Below, one piece after another: positions 1-6,940 of a stretch of DNA of 64,000 bases. The position numbers were made by a program, and so were the translations under genes. The notes under the pieces are model-generated. The model saw nothing but the letters and a program-made list of their open reading frames with translations. It was not told the DNA's origin and ran no database searches. Every line of letters starts with the position of its first letter. The stretch's first letter is position 1. The stretch is from Isoptericola peretonis (GTDB lineage Bacteria > Actinomycetota > Actinomycetes > Actinomycetales > Cellulomonadaceae). The stretch lies in contig JALQCY010000003.1 in assembly GCA_023241745.1 (NCBI GenBank), positions 310,001 to 374,000 of the forward strand, written 5' to 3'.

Positions 1-147
1 GTCCAGGAGGCGACGCCCGGTCACGCGGAGCTCGTCCGACGGCTCGTGCTGGACCGCCTGACGAAGCCGCAGACCCGGCAGCTGCGGGAGATCAGCCGGC
101 GGATCGGGCAGGGCATCCGGGAGGACGGCGGCTGGCGACCGCGCTGA
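1..147 (+). CDS. C-terminus of a MarR-family transcriptional regulator (partial)
   Basis: The frame opening at base 1 runs without a stop to TGA at 145-147 and gives 48 residues. The segment ...LVLDRLTKPQTRQLREISRRIGQGI resembles the last long helix of MarR-family regulators, where a conserved L(T)PEQ..QLREI stretch forms the dimerisation helix. The DNA-binding winged helix lies outside the window, so the ligand and target cannot be judged. The gene converges on the leftward cluster that follows, with a 14-bp gap. The family call rests only on this tail and could change with the full gene. Confidence 0.55.
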   Translation, partial: VQEATPGHAELVRRLVLDRLTKPQTRQLREISRRIGQGIREDGGWRPR

Positions 148-161
148 CCGAGCTGGCGACG

Positions 162-803
162 CTATCCGCGAGGCAGGACCTCGTCGTCCGCGTGCGCGCC
201 GAACTCGGCGACGCGCACCTCGGCGATGTGCTCGTACCGGCTGATCCGGTCGGTCCACGCCGCGTCGACGCCGAACGCCACCTGCGCGAAACCCACCCGG
301 CTGATCGCCTCGGCCAGGCCCGGATCGCCGGGCGCCAGCAGCCGCACCGGCGCGTCGAGCGCCACGGTGTGCGGCGGCACGAAGAACTCGTCCGGCACCT
401 CGGCGCGCGCATGGACGAGCGCGCCGACCGCGACGACCGAGCCGGCCCCCACCTGTGCGCCCTGCAGGACCGTCGCCCCGGTCGCCACATAGACGCACCG
501 GCCGACCTCGCAGCCCAGCAGCGTGGCCTGCGGCCCGACGAAGACGTGGTCACCCACCACCACCGGCCGATCGCCGGCGACCGCGGACCCGCGCAGCACC
601 GCGTTCTCGCAGATGACCGCCGCCTCGCCGACCTCGATCCGGGACCCCTCGGCGTCGAGCACCGCGCCGTACATCACCCGCGCCCTCGGCCCCACGCGGA
701 CATCACCGACCAGAGTCGCTGTCGGGGCGACATAGGCGGTGGGGTCGACCTGCGGTTCATGACCGCGATGCCGGATCCGGACTCCCTGCGTTCCAGTGAC
801 CAT
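162..803 (-). CDS. left-handed beta-helix (gamma-carbonic-anhydrase-like) protein without metal ligands
   Basis: The 213-residue protein carries hexapeptide repeats from about residue 20 to 130 (VGDVRVGPRARV, VGDHVFVGPQATLLGCEVG, GATVLQGAQVGAGSVV), so it folds as a left-handed parallel beta helix like the YrdA/CaiE/gamma-CA family. Family members that bind zinc have three histidines; at the equivalent positions this protein has Arg71 (NAVLRG), Pro91 and Leu96 (the usual GHxxxxH). It is therefore probably not an active carbonic anhydrase and may be structural or an acyl/ligand-binding protein. The ATG at 803 follows AGGATC. The start lies 47 bp inside the upstream gene in another frame, so the two are likely co-translated. 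The C-terminal 70 residues are non-repeat. Confidence 0.75.
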   Translation of the reverse strand: MVTGTQGVRIRHRGHEPQVDPTAYVAPTATLVGDVRVGPRARVMYGAVLDAEGSRIEVGEAAVICENAVLRGSAVAGDRPVVVGDHVFVGPQATLLGCEVGRCVYVATGATVLQGAQVGAGSVVAVGALVHARAEVPDEFFVPPHTVALDAPVRLLAPGDPGLAEAISRVGFAQVAFGVDAAWTDRISRYEHIAEVRVAEFGAHADDEVLPRG

Positions 804-1128
804 GGGCAGATCCTGCCCGACCGACGTCCGGCTCCACGAAGCTGATGACCTTGTGCTTCTCCCGGGCGTACGCGATCTCGCGGCGCGTCGCCGCTCCGAC
901 GTAGCCGCCGTCGCTCACCACGCGGACCTCGTCCGCGAGGTCGATCCGCCTCAGGTGCAGCTCCCCCAGAGCCTCGCGCGTGGCGGGTGTCAGCTCCTCG
1001 CCGATCGCCTCGGGAGCGAGCACGATCACGCCTCGGGCGGTCAGTCGTCGCCGCTCCGACCCGAACAGGTCCAGGAAGCGCAGGGAGCCGCACAGGCACA
1101 CCACCCGCGGTCGTTCGGCCACGTCCAT
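757..1128 (-). CDS. small nucleoside 2-deoxyribosyltransferase-like protein
   Basis: The protein is 123 residues. The N-terminus PRVVCLCGSLRF is a Rossmann-like beta strand followed by a CGSxR loop, and GAATRREIAYAREKHKVI resembles the SxGTxxEIxxA segment of nucleoside 2-deoxyribosyltransferase-like proteins (the DUF4406-type group). These bind nucleosides or nucleotides; the substrate here is unknown. I chose ATG 1128 because AAGGAGG lies 7 bases upstream. An in-frame GTG at 1161 would overlap the previous stop as GTGA but has a poorer ribosome site. It sits in a three-gene leftward cluster with the flanking genes. The biochemical role is inference. Confidence 0.6.
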   Translation of the reverse strand: MDVAERPRVVCLCGSLRFLDLFGSERRRLTARGVIVLAPEAIGEELTPATREALGELHLRRIDLADEVRVVSDGGYVGAATRREIAYAREKHKVISFVEPDVGRAGSAHGHWNAGSPDPASRS

Positions 1129-1157
1129 TCCTGCGCCTCCTTGCCGTGACAGGTCGT

Positions 1158-1568
1158 TCACGACGCCGTGGGATGGAACGACGTCGTCGCGGCCGGGTCG
1201 TGAGGTACGACGACGACCTGGACGTCGTCCTCATAGATCACGCGACCGGGTTCCTGCGCCTCGACCCGGACGCACTGCACCCCGTGGGCCCGCAGGATCT
1301 CGAGGTAGGGCGGCACACGCTCGATGAGGTGGTGGGCGGTGTCCTTGAACCACGCCGTGGCGCGCGGGTGCACGGTCTCGTCGTAGACGGTGGGGTCGGT
1401 GTCCGACGGGTCCGGGTAGGCCGCGTCGTACCAGTCGTTGGCAGCGCGCCACGCCGCGTGCTCGTCGGGACTCAGCCGCCCCGCACGTCCGAGGAGGTTC
1501 GTGAGCCCGAAGACGCCGGTGTGCACCCCGCGCCTCCCGGGGGCCGGCGACTGGAAACGGACGAACAT
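1158..1568 (-). CDS. hypothetical actinobacterial protein
   Basis: The protein is 136 residues and I recognise no characterised family. It begins MFVRFQSP and ends with an acidic/valine segment (YEDDVQVVVVPHDP). Trp-rich stretches (AAWRAANDWYDAAYPDP, ATAWFKDTAHHLIERVPPYLEIL) suggest a compact soluble alpha/beta protein, and no signal peptide or membrane segment is visible. ATG 1568 was preferred to the longer frame from 1646 because the extra 26 residues are basic, low-complexity and overlap the promoter side of the divergent phosphotransferase. It heads the three-gene leftward cluster and lies within 100 bp of the divergent gene at 1663, so the two may share a regulatory interval. Confidence 0.6.
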   Translation of the reverse strand: MFVRFQSPAPGRRGVHTGVFGLTNLLGRAGRLSPDEHAAWRAANDWYDAAYPDPSDTDPTVYDETVHPRATAWFKDTAHHLIERVPPYLEILRAHGVQCVRVEAQEPGRVIYEDDVQVVVVPHDPAATTSFHPTAS

Positions 1569-1662
1569 GGACCCATCCCAGCACGGCGCGCGGACGCGAC
1601 CCCACGGGCCACGCACGTCGCGCGGACCCACCGCCCTGCGTTTCACGATCTACTGTTCACCC

Positions 1663-2415
1663 GTGACGGGGACACCACTGGAGGGCGGCAACGCGTCGGC
1701 AGAGGTCGTCCGGATCGGTCAGACCGTTCGCAAGCCATGGCTGGCGTCGTCCGAGGTGGTCCAGGCCTACACCTCGGCCCTGGCGGGCGCGGGCTTCGAC
1801 GTCCCTCGACCGATGGGGAGGGATGAGCTGGGCCGTCAGGTCATCGAGTACGTTCCCGGGGTGCCGGCCATGGATCGTCCGCCGCTCTCGCTCGCCGAGC
1901 TTGCCCACGTCGGGAGGATGGTTCGCGAGATCCACGACGCGAGTGCAGGCATCCCGCTCGACCCGAGCGTGGCGTGGGATTCCCTGATCCCCGCGCCGGC
2001 CCAGGAACTGCTGTGCCACAACGACCTCGCGCCATGGAACCTGATCGTCGGCGAGCGCTGGGTCTTCATCGACTGGGACGGTGCCGCTCCCAGCACCCGT
2101 CTCTGGGACCTCGCCTACGCCGCGCAGTCGTTCACCCTCAACGATGCGGCAGCCGAGCCGTCCACGGCAGCGACACGACTGGATGCCTTCGTGGACGGAT
2201 ACGGTGCCGACCAGCGGCTCCGCACCGAGCTGCCACAGACCATGTGGCGGCGCACCTCGGCGATGTACCGGATGCTGAAAGCAGCGCACGCGTCGGGCCG
2301 CGAACCGTGGGGATCGATGTTCGCCTCGGGGCACGGGCGGCACTGGAAAGACGTCACCGAGTACGTCCGGCAGCACGAAGCCACTTGGAGGTCGGCGCTG
2401 TCTCCCTCCAGGTGA
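1663..2415 (+). CDS. aminoglycoside phosphotransferase (APH)-family kinase
   Basis: The protein is 250 residues. The catalytic loop CHNDLAPWNLI (the APH/choline-kinase HxDxxxxN pattern) and the metal-binding FIDWDGAAPS motif are both intact, so the protein is probably an active small-molecule kinase. The N-terminal lobe is short but has the expected nucleotide-binding strands (GGNASAEVVRIGQTVRKPW). Family members phosphorylate aminoglycosides, homoserine, choline, methylthioribose or sugars, and nothing here fixes the substrate. I chose GTG 1663 because conserved sequence begins there; upstream residues of the longer frame are basic and low-complexity. It converges on dnaB with a 51-bp gap and no obvious terminator between them. 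Confidence 0.75.
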   Translation: MTGTPLEGGNASAEVVRIGQTVRKPWLASSEVVQAYTSALAGAGFDVPRPMGRDELGRQVIEYVPGVPAMDRPPLSLAELAHVGRMVREIHDASAGIPLDPSVAWDSLIPAPAQELLCHNDLAPWNLIVGERWVFIDWDGAAPSTRLWDLAYAAQSFTLNDAAAEPSTAATRLDAFVDGYGADQRLRTELPQTMWRRTSAMYRMLKAAHASGREPWGSMFASGHGRHWKDVTEYVRQHEATWRSALSPSR

Positions 2416-2466
2416 AGCCGTCTTCTGGAGCCAGGCCGGTTCGTTCTCGACAGATGCGTCGCCGCG

Positions 2467-4257
2467 TCAGGTCTGCATGTCGACGAACCGCGAGTAGTGG
2501 CCCTGGAACGCGACGGTGATGGTGTCGGTCGGGCCGTTACGGTGCTTGGCGACGATCAGGTCCGCCTCGCCGGCGCGGGGCGACTCCTTCTCATACGCGT
2601 CCTCGCGATGCAGCAGGATCACCATGTCGGCGTCCTGCTCAATCGAGCCCGATTCACGCAAATCCGACATAGCAGGCTTCTTGTCCTGGCGTTGCTCGGG
2701 CCCACGGTTCAGCTGCGACAGCGCGATGACCGGGACGCCGATCTCTTTCGCCAGGAGCTTGAGCGCGCGGGAGAACTCGGAGACCTCCTGCTGTCGCGAC
2801 TCGACCTTCTTGCCGGATGTCATCAGCTGCAGATAGTCGATGACGACGAGCTTGAGGTCGTGCTTCTGCTTGAGTCGCCGGCACTTGGCGCGGATCTCGG
2901 TGAGCGACATGTTCGGCGAGTCGTCGATGAACATCGGCGCCTCGGAGATCTTGCCCATGACCTTGGCAAGCTTCTGCCAGTCGTCCTCACCCATGGAGCC
3001 GTTACGCAGCTTCTGCAGGTGCACGCGCGCCTCGGCGGACAGCAGGCGCATGGTGATCTCGTTGCGGCTCATCTCGAGCGAGAAGACGACGGACGCCTGG
3101 CCGTTGCGCACCGACGCCGCCCGCGCAATGTCGATGGCAAGCGTCGAGTTGTGGGTCGGGATCATCGCGCGGCTCGCGAGGTACAGGTGCGACGGGTGGT
3201 CGATCTCCACGCAGCGCACGGGGACCGGAGGGACGGCGACGACGTCGACGATCTTCCACGAGGCCCCGCGCCGGGAGACGGAGTGCGCGGCGCCGGACCG
3301 CATCGACGTCACGATGTCCTCGGTGGTCCGGATCGCGGCGTCGCGCGGGTCGCCCGACAGGCTCGTCGACCACTCGTGCTGAGCGTCCGCGACGATGGTG
3401 GTGCCGTCGTCGAACACGACCTCGTAGCAGGGCCGACCAGTCATCACCTCGGTCGCACGGACGACGCGCGTCGGTGTCCCGTCAGCGGCGATCAGCTCGT
3501 CGCCTACGGCGACGTCGCCCATCGTCGTCCAGCCCGAGGGCGTGGGCAGCGGGGTGTCGAGGGCCAGGGCCTTGCCCATGGCAGGCCGGGCGGCGATGAC
3601 GATCATCTGGCCGGGGTGCAGGCCGTTCGTCAGGCGGTCGAGGTCGGCGAACCCGGTGGGGACGCCCACCATGCCCTCGCCACGGTTCCCGGCGGCCTCG
3701 ATCTCGTCCATGGTGCCGCCGATGATCTCGGCGAGCGGCAGGTAGTCCTCGGAGGTCTTGCGCTCGGTGACGGCGTAGATCTCCGCCTGGGCGGTGTTGA
3801 CGATGCCCTCGACGTCGCCGCCGTCGGTGGCGTACCCGAGCTGCACGATCTTGGTGCCCGCCTCGACGAGCCGGCGCAGCACGGCACGCTCCTGCACGAT
3901 GCGGGCGTAGTAGCCGGCGTTCGCGGCGGTGGGGACGCCGGCCATGAGGTCGTGGATGTACGGGGCGCCGCCGATGCGGCCCAGCTCGCCGCGCTTGGTG
4001 AGCTCCGCGACCACGGTGATGGCGTCGGCGGGCTCGCCGCGGCCGTACAGGTCGATGATGGCGTCGTAGATCGCCTCGTGCGCGGGGCGGTAGAAGTCGT
4101 TGCCGCGGATCTGCTCGACGACGTCCGCGATCGCGTCCTTGGAGAGCAGCATGCCGCCCAGCACGCTCATCTCGGCAGCGACGTCCTGAGGAGGTGTGCG
4201 GTCGAAGGTGGCGCCGGACGCCCCCTGATATCCCGCCTCGAGCTCCTCGATCGACAT
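2467..4257 (-). CDS. dnaB: replicative DNA helicase DnaB, interrupted by an intein
   Basis: DnaB is the ring helicase that opens the fork. The 596-residue precursor contains about 455 residues of extein, the usual DnaB size. The N-terminal domain (TPPQDVAAEMSVLGGMLLS) binds primase; the RecA-like domain starts near residue 200. The Walker A motif is split: ARPAMGK ends at residue 229, an intein follows, and STLAIDIA resumes at 371. Walker B (LKLVVIDYLQLM) and the DLRESGSIEQDAD motif are intact, so activity requires splicing. ATG 4257 follows GAGCAGGGTGAAG; an upstream in-frame GTG (4329) lacks a ribosome site. It is not in an operon with the rpsF cluster, although the two lie within 9 kb. DnaA-box-like sequences lie just upstream. 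Confidence 0.96.
   Translation of the reverse strand: MSIEELEAGYQGASGATFDRTPPQDVAAEMSVLGGMLLSKDAIADVVEQIRGNDFYRPAHEAIYDAIIDLYGRGEPADAITVVAELTKRGELGRIGGAPYIHDLMAGVPTAANAGYYARIVQERAVLRRLVEAGTKIVQLGYATDGGDVEGIVNTAQAEIYAVTERKTSEDYLPLAEIIGGTMDEIEAAGNRGEGMVGVPTGFADLDRLTNGLHPGQMIVIAARPAMGKALALDTPLPTPSGWTTMGDVAVGDELIAADGTPTRVVRATEVMTGRPCYEVVFDDGTTIVADAQHEWSTSLSGDPRDAAIRTTEDIVTSMRSGAAHSVSRRGASWKIVDVVAVPPVPVRCVEIDHPSHLYLASRAMIPTHNSTLAIDIARAASVRNGQASVVFSLEMSRNEITMRLLSAEARVHLQKLRNGSMGEDDWQKLAKVMGKISEAPMFIDDSPNMSLTEIRAKCRRLKQKHDLKLVVIDYLQLMTSGKKVESRQQEVSEFSRALKLLAKEIGVPVIALSQLNRGPEQRQDKKPAMSDLRESGSIEQDADMVILLHREDAYEKESPRAGEADLIVAKHRNGPTDTITVAFQGHYSRFVDMQT
3148..3570 (-). other. 141-residue mini-intein within DnaB, class-3-like (no Cys1; W-C-T triad)
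   Basis: The insertion lies between Lys of the Walker A GK and the following Ser. It starts with Ala (ALALDTPLPTPSGW) instead of Cys or Ser, ends PTHN, and the +1 extein residue is Ser (codon 3145-3147). Intein blocks are visible: A (PSGW..MGDVAVGDEL), B (DAQHEWST), F (VRCVEIDHPSHLYLA) and G (MIPTHN). Trp67 in block B, Cys120 in block F and Thr139 in block G match the W-C-T signature of class 3 inteins, in which the block F Cys replaces Cys1 as first nucleophile. No homing-endonuclease domain fits in the short middle segment (about residues 70-105), so this is a mini-intein. The splicing mechanism is inferred from motifs. Confidence 0.9.
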
Positions 4258-4396
4258 CTTCACCCTGCTCCCCGCCGTCGCCGGCGTCCGGTCCGTCACC
4301 GGACTCCGACTCCCCGCTGTCAGGTCCACGTTCTACCGTGGGGCACTGACACCGCGGACGACGCTAGGCGCGCCCGCGACGCTGCGCAACGGGCGC

Positions 4397-4673
4397 TGTG
4401 GACACAGGTGTGGACGAGCTTGTGGATATGGCGGTCGGGGCTGTGCATGGTCGGTGGACAGGCATGTGCACAACTGGGGATATCGGCTGTGTACAACTTC
4501 TGACAGGCCGCTGACCTGCAGCGTCGTTACCCTCAGGCTGTGGAGGAGAAGAAAGTTGGGTGACGTTCACCGCACCCCCGATCCAGACGGCGGCCACCCC
4601 GGCGCCACCCCTCCTTCACCGACGCCTCCGGACGGTCACGCGGGCGACCACGCCGACCCCGCGGTTGTCCACA
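4397..4673. promoter_or_regulatory. group of DnaA-box-like 9-mers between dnaB and the MATE gene
   Basis: Six sites match the DnaA box TTGTCCACA / TGTGGACAA to within one or two bases: TGTGGACAC 4397-4405, TGTGGACGA 4410-4418, TGTGGATAT 4421-4429, TGTGCACAA 4465-4473, TGTGTACAA 4488-4496 and a perfect TTGTCCACA 4665-4673. Five lie in the 226-bp gap upstream of dnaB; the last is in the first codons of the MATE gene. Binding by DnaA is inference from sequence match and density. Confidence 0.55.
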
Positions 4674-6025
4674 GGGGTGGACCACAGGGTGGCGAGGGCG
4701 GCAGGGCCGACCGCCGCCGCATCGACCGCGACATCCTCGCCCTCGCGCTGCCGGCGCTGGGCGCCCTCGTCGCCGAGCCGCTGTTCGTACTGGTCGACAG
4801 CGCCGTCGTCGGTCACCTCGGCACCGCGCAGCTCGCCGGCTTGTCCGTCGCCTCGACCCTGCTCGTCACCCTCGTCGGGCTGTGCGTGTTCCTCGCCTAC
4901 GCCACCACCGCCGCCGTCGCGCGCATGGTCGGCGCCGGGCGCACCCGCGAGGCCCTGCAGTCCGGCATCGACGGCATGTGGCTCGCCCTGGGCCTCGGCC
5001 TCGTCCTCGCCGCGGTCCTCGCCCTGGGCGCGCACTGGGCCGTCGGGGCGATGGGCGCCGGACCGGACGTCGCGGGGTACGCCGCCACGTACCTCCGGTG
5101 GTCGGTGATCGGGCTGCCGGGCATGCTCGTGGTGCTGGCGTCGACGGGCGTCCTGCGCGGCCTGCAGGACACGCGCACCCCGCTGTGGGTCGCCTCGTCG
5201 GGTGCCGTCGTCAACGCGGTCCTCAGCGTGGCCCTCGTGTACGGGGCCGGCCTCGGCATCGCGGGCTCGGCGATCGGCACCGCCGCGACGCAGCTCGGCA
5301 TGGGCGCCGTGCTGACGGTCGTCGTGGTGCGCGGGGCCCGGCGCCACCACGCGTCCCTGCGCCCGCACCACGCGGGCATCTGGGCGAACGCCGTCGCGGG
5401 GGCTCCGCTGTTCGTGCGCACGGCGTCGCTGCGCCTCGCGATCCTGGTCACCGTCGCGGTGGCGACGAGCCTCGGTGCCACGGCCCTCGCCGGCTACCAG
5501 GTCGTCAACAGCCTGTGGGGCCTGGCCGCGTTCGCGCTCGACGCGCTCGCCATCGCCGGCCAGGCGCTCGTCGGCCACGGCCTCGGGGCGGGCGACGTCG
5601 GGCGGGTCCGCGCGGTCCTGCGCCGGTCCCTGCAGTGGGGCGTCGGCGCCGGCGTGGTGATCGGCGTCCTCTTCGCCGTCTCCGGGTGGTGGATCGCGCC
5701 GCTCTTCACGCCCGACCCCGAGGTGCGCGTCGCGATCACCGCGGGCCTCGTCGTCACGGGCGTCCTCATGCCGATGGCCGGCTGGGTGTTCGTGCTCGAC
5801 GGCGTCCTCATCGGTGCCGGCGACGGCCGTTTCCTCGCGGGGGCGGGCATGCTCACGCTCGTCGTCTACCTGCCCTTCGCGCTCGCCGTCCGCGCCTGGG
5901 CTCCCGACGGCGCCGTCGGGCTCGCCTGGCTGTGGGGGGCGTTCGCGGGCGTCTTCATGCTGGCGCGCGCCCTGACGACAGGGCTGCGCGCCCGCGGCGA
6001 CAGATGGATGGTCACGGGCGCGTGA
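4556..6025 (+). CDS. MATE-family multidrug/sodium exporter (DinF-like)
   Basis: The 489-residue protein has twelve predicted membrane helices starting near residue 60 (ILALALPALGALVAEPLFVLVDSAVVGHLG), the signature opening of MATE transporters, and an inverted second half (AGAPLFVRTASLRLAILVT...). The family exports cationic drugs or metabolites by H+ or Na+ antiport at the plasma membrane. The start is an uncommon TTG at 4556, placed 7 bases after GGAGGAG. The longer frame from 4454 would translate through the DnaA-box group and has no ribosome site. The first 60 residues are hydrophilic, rich in Pro, Gly, His and Asp. It is divergent from dnaB and convergent with the winged-helix gene. The substrate is unknown. 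Confidence 0.88.
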   Translation: MGDVHRTPDPDGGHPGATPPSPTPPDGHAGDHADPAVVHRGGPQGGEGGRADRRRIDRDILALALPALGALVAEPLFVLVDSAVVGHLGTAQLAGLSVASTLLVTLVGLCVFLAYATTAAVARMVGAGRTREALQSGIDGMWLALGLGLVLAAVLALGAHWAVGAMGAGPDVAGYAATYLRWSVIGLPGMLVVLASTGVLRGLQDTRTPLWVASSGAVVNAVLSVALVYGAGLGIAGSAIGTAATQLGMGAVLTVVVVRGARRHHASLRPHHAGIWANAVAGAPLFVRTASLRLAILVTVAVATSLGATALAGYQVVNSLWGLAAFALDALAIAGQALVGHGLGAGDVGRVRAVLRRSLQWGVGAGVVIGVLFAVSGWWIAPLFTPDPEVRVAITAGLVVTGVLMPMAGWVFVLDGVLIGAGDGRFLAGAGMLTLVVYLPFALAVRAWAPDGAVGLAWLWGAFAGVFMLARALTTGLRARGDRWMVTGA

Positions 6026-6071
6026 CGGCGGCAGGCCGTCCGGTGAACGGCGTGTGACCGACCGCCGTCAC
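6022..6071. terminator. possible bidirectional terminator between convergent genes
   Basis: GTGACGGCGG at 6022-6031 pairs with CCGCCGTCAC at 6062-6071, and an inner GCCGT/ACGGC stem forms within it. The structure overlaps both stop codons, MATE on the plus strand and the regulator on the minus strand. No T-tract is present, so termination is only a suggestion. Confidence 0.35.
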
Positions 6072-6688
6072 ACCGGCACGAGCAGCCGGTAGCCGATCCC
6101 GCGCACGGAGGTGACACGCAGCTCCGGCACCACCCGCAGGCGCTTGCGCAGGCGCTTCACGGCGGAGGTCACCGGGTCGGGGTCGCCCAGGTAGCCGGTG
6201 CGCCACACGGTGCGGGTGAGCTCCGCGAACGACCACACGCGGTCCGGCGCGGACGCCAGCGCCGCGAGGAGGTCGAACTCGCGCATCGACAGGTGCACGG
6301 GCGTGCCGCGGGCCGTCACCTCCCGCGCCGCGAGGTCCACCTCCAGCGCCCCCAGCACGATCCGGCGCAGGCGCGACGCCTCGACGGCGACGACGTCGGG
6401 CGCCCGGTTGTCCTCCCGCTCGACCTCCGGCTCGACCGCGGTGCGCTCCCGCGCCGGAGGAGACGCCCTGGCGTGCACCTCCAGCACATGGGCCGACGCG
6501 CCCTCGGCGTCCGGCACCACGGCTGCCTGCGTCGGGCCCAGCAGGATGCGCGCGCCGTCCGTGTCGGCCGTCGCGATCACCGCGGCCCTCCCCCGCAGCA
6601 GACGGGCCACCTCGCCCACCCGTTGCAGCGGCAGACCGATGCACAGCACGTAGCCGCCCGTCGGTTCCGCCCGGTTCTCGTGGGGCAT
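6068..6688 (-). CDS. winged-helix (OmpR/PhoB-type) DNA-binding protein with a degenerate N-terminal domain
   Basis: The protein is 206 residues. The last 100 form a Trans_reg_C winged helix: a beta sheet (LGALEVDLAAREVTARGTPVHLSMREFDLLAALAS), recognition helix (DPDPVTSAVKRLRKRL) and terminal wing (ELRVTSVRGIGYRLLVPV). The N-terminal 100 residues do not show a response-regulator receiver: no DD pair, phospho-acceptor Asp or Lys can be aligned. The protein is therefore probably a single-component or atypical regulator. No histidine kinase gene is adjacent. ATG 6688 follows GGAGG by 7 bases; a start at 6730 lacks a ribosome site. It is divergent from the subtilase gene with a 252-bp shared upstream interval, so regulation of that gene is possible. 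Confidence 0.75.
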   Translation of the reverse strand: MPHENRAEPTGGYVLCIGLPLQRVGEVARLLRGRAAVIATADTDGARILLGPTQAAVVPDAEGASAHVLEVHARASPPARERTAVEPEVEREDNRAPDVVAVEASRLRRIVLGALEVDLAAREVTARGTPVHLSMREFDLLAALASAPDRVWSFAELTRTVWRTGYLGDPDPVTSAVKRLRKRLRVVPELRVTSVRGIGYRLLVPV

Positions 6689-6940
6689 CGCCGTCCTCCG
6701 TCCGACCCGCTCCGAAGAATCACGAGACATCGTTTACCCAGGTGCCTATCAGAGTTCAGGCGAGACCGCCCGCCGACCGGACCCGCGATCGACCCGGAGC
6801 TGCCCGCCGGTTGACCGGGAACTGGCCCCCGCCCGCCCTTGTCGCCCCGGACGACGACCTGTGGGCTGGAGGGTGGGCCCCGACCGGGCGCCCGTCACGA
6901 CGTCCCCGTCACCATCGGGGACACCTCACCTGGAGGAAGC

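Noticed and set aside
2497..4503. 668-codon plus-strand frame over dnaB
   Set aside because: It has no recognisable motif and would continue through the DnaA-box gap; dnaB motifs on the other strand are unambiguous.
4454..4555. Longer MATE reading frame beginning at ATG 4454
   Set aside because: It has no ribosome site and would translate part of the DnaA-box group, whereas TTG 4556 has GGAGGAG at ideal spacing.
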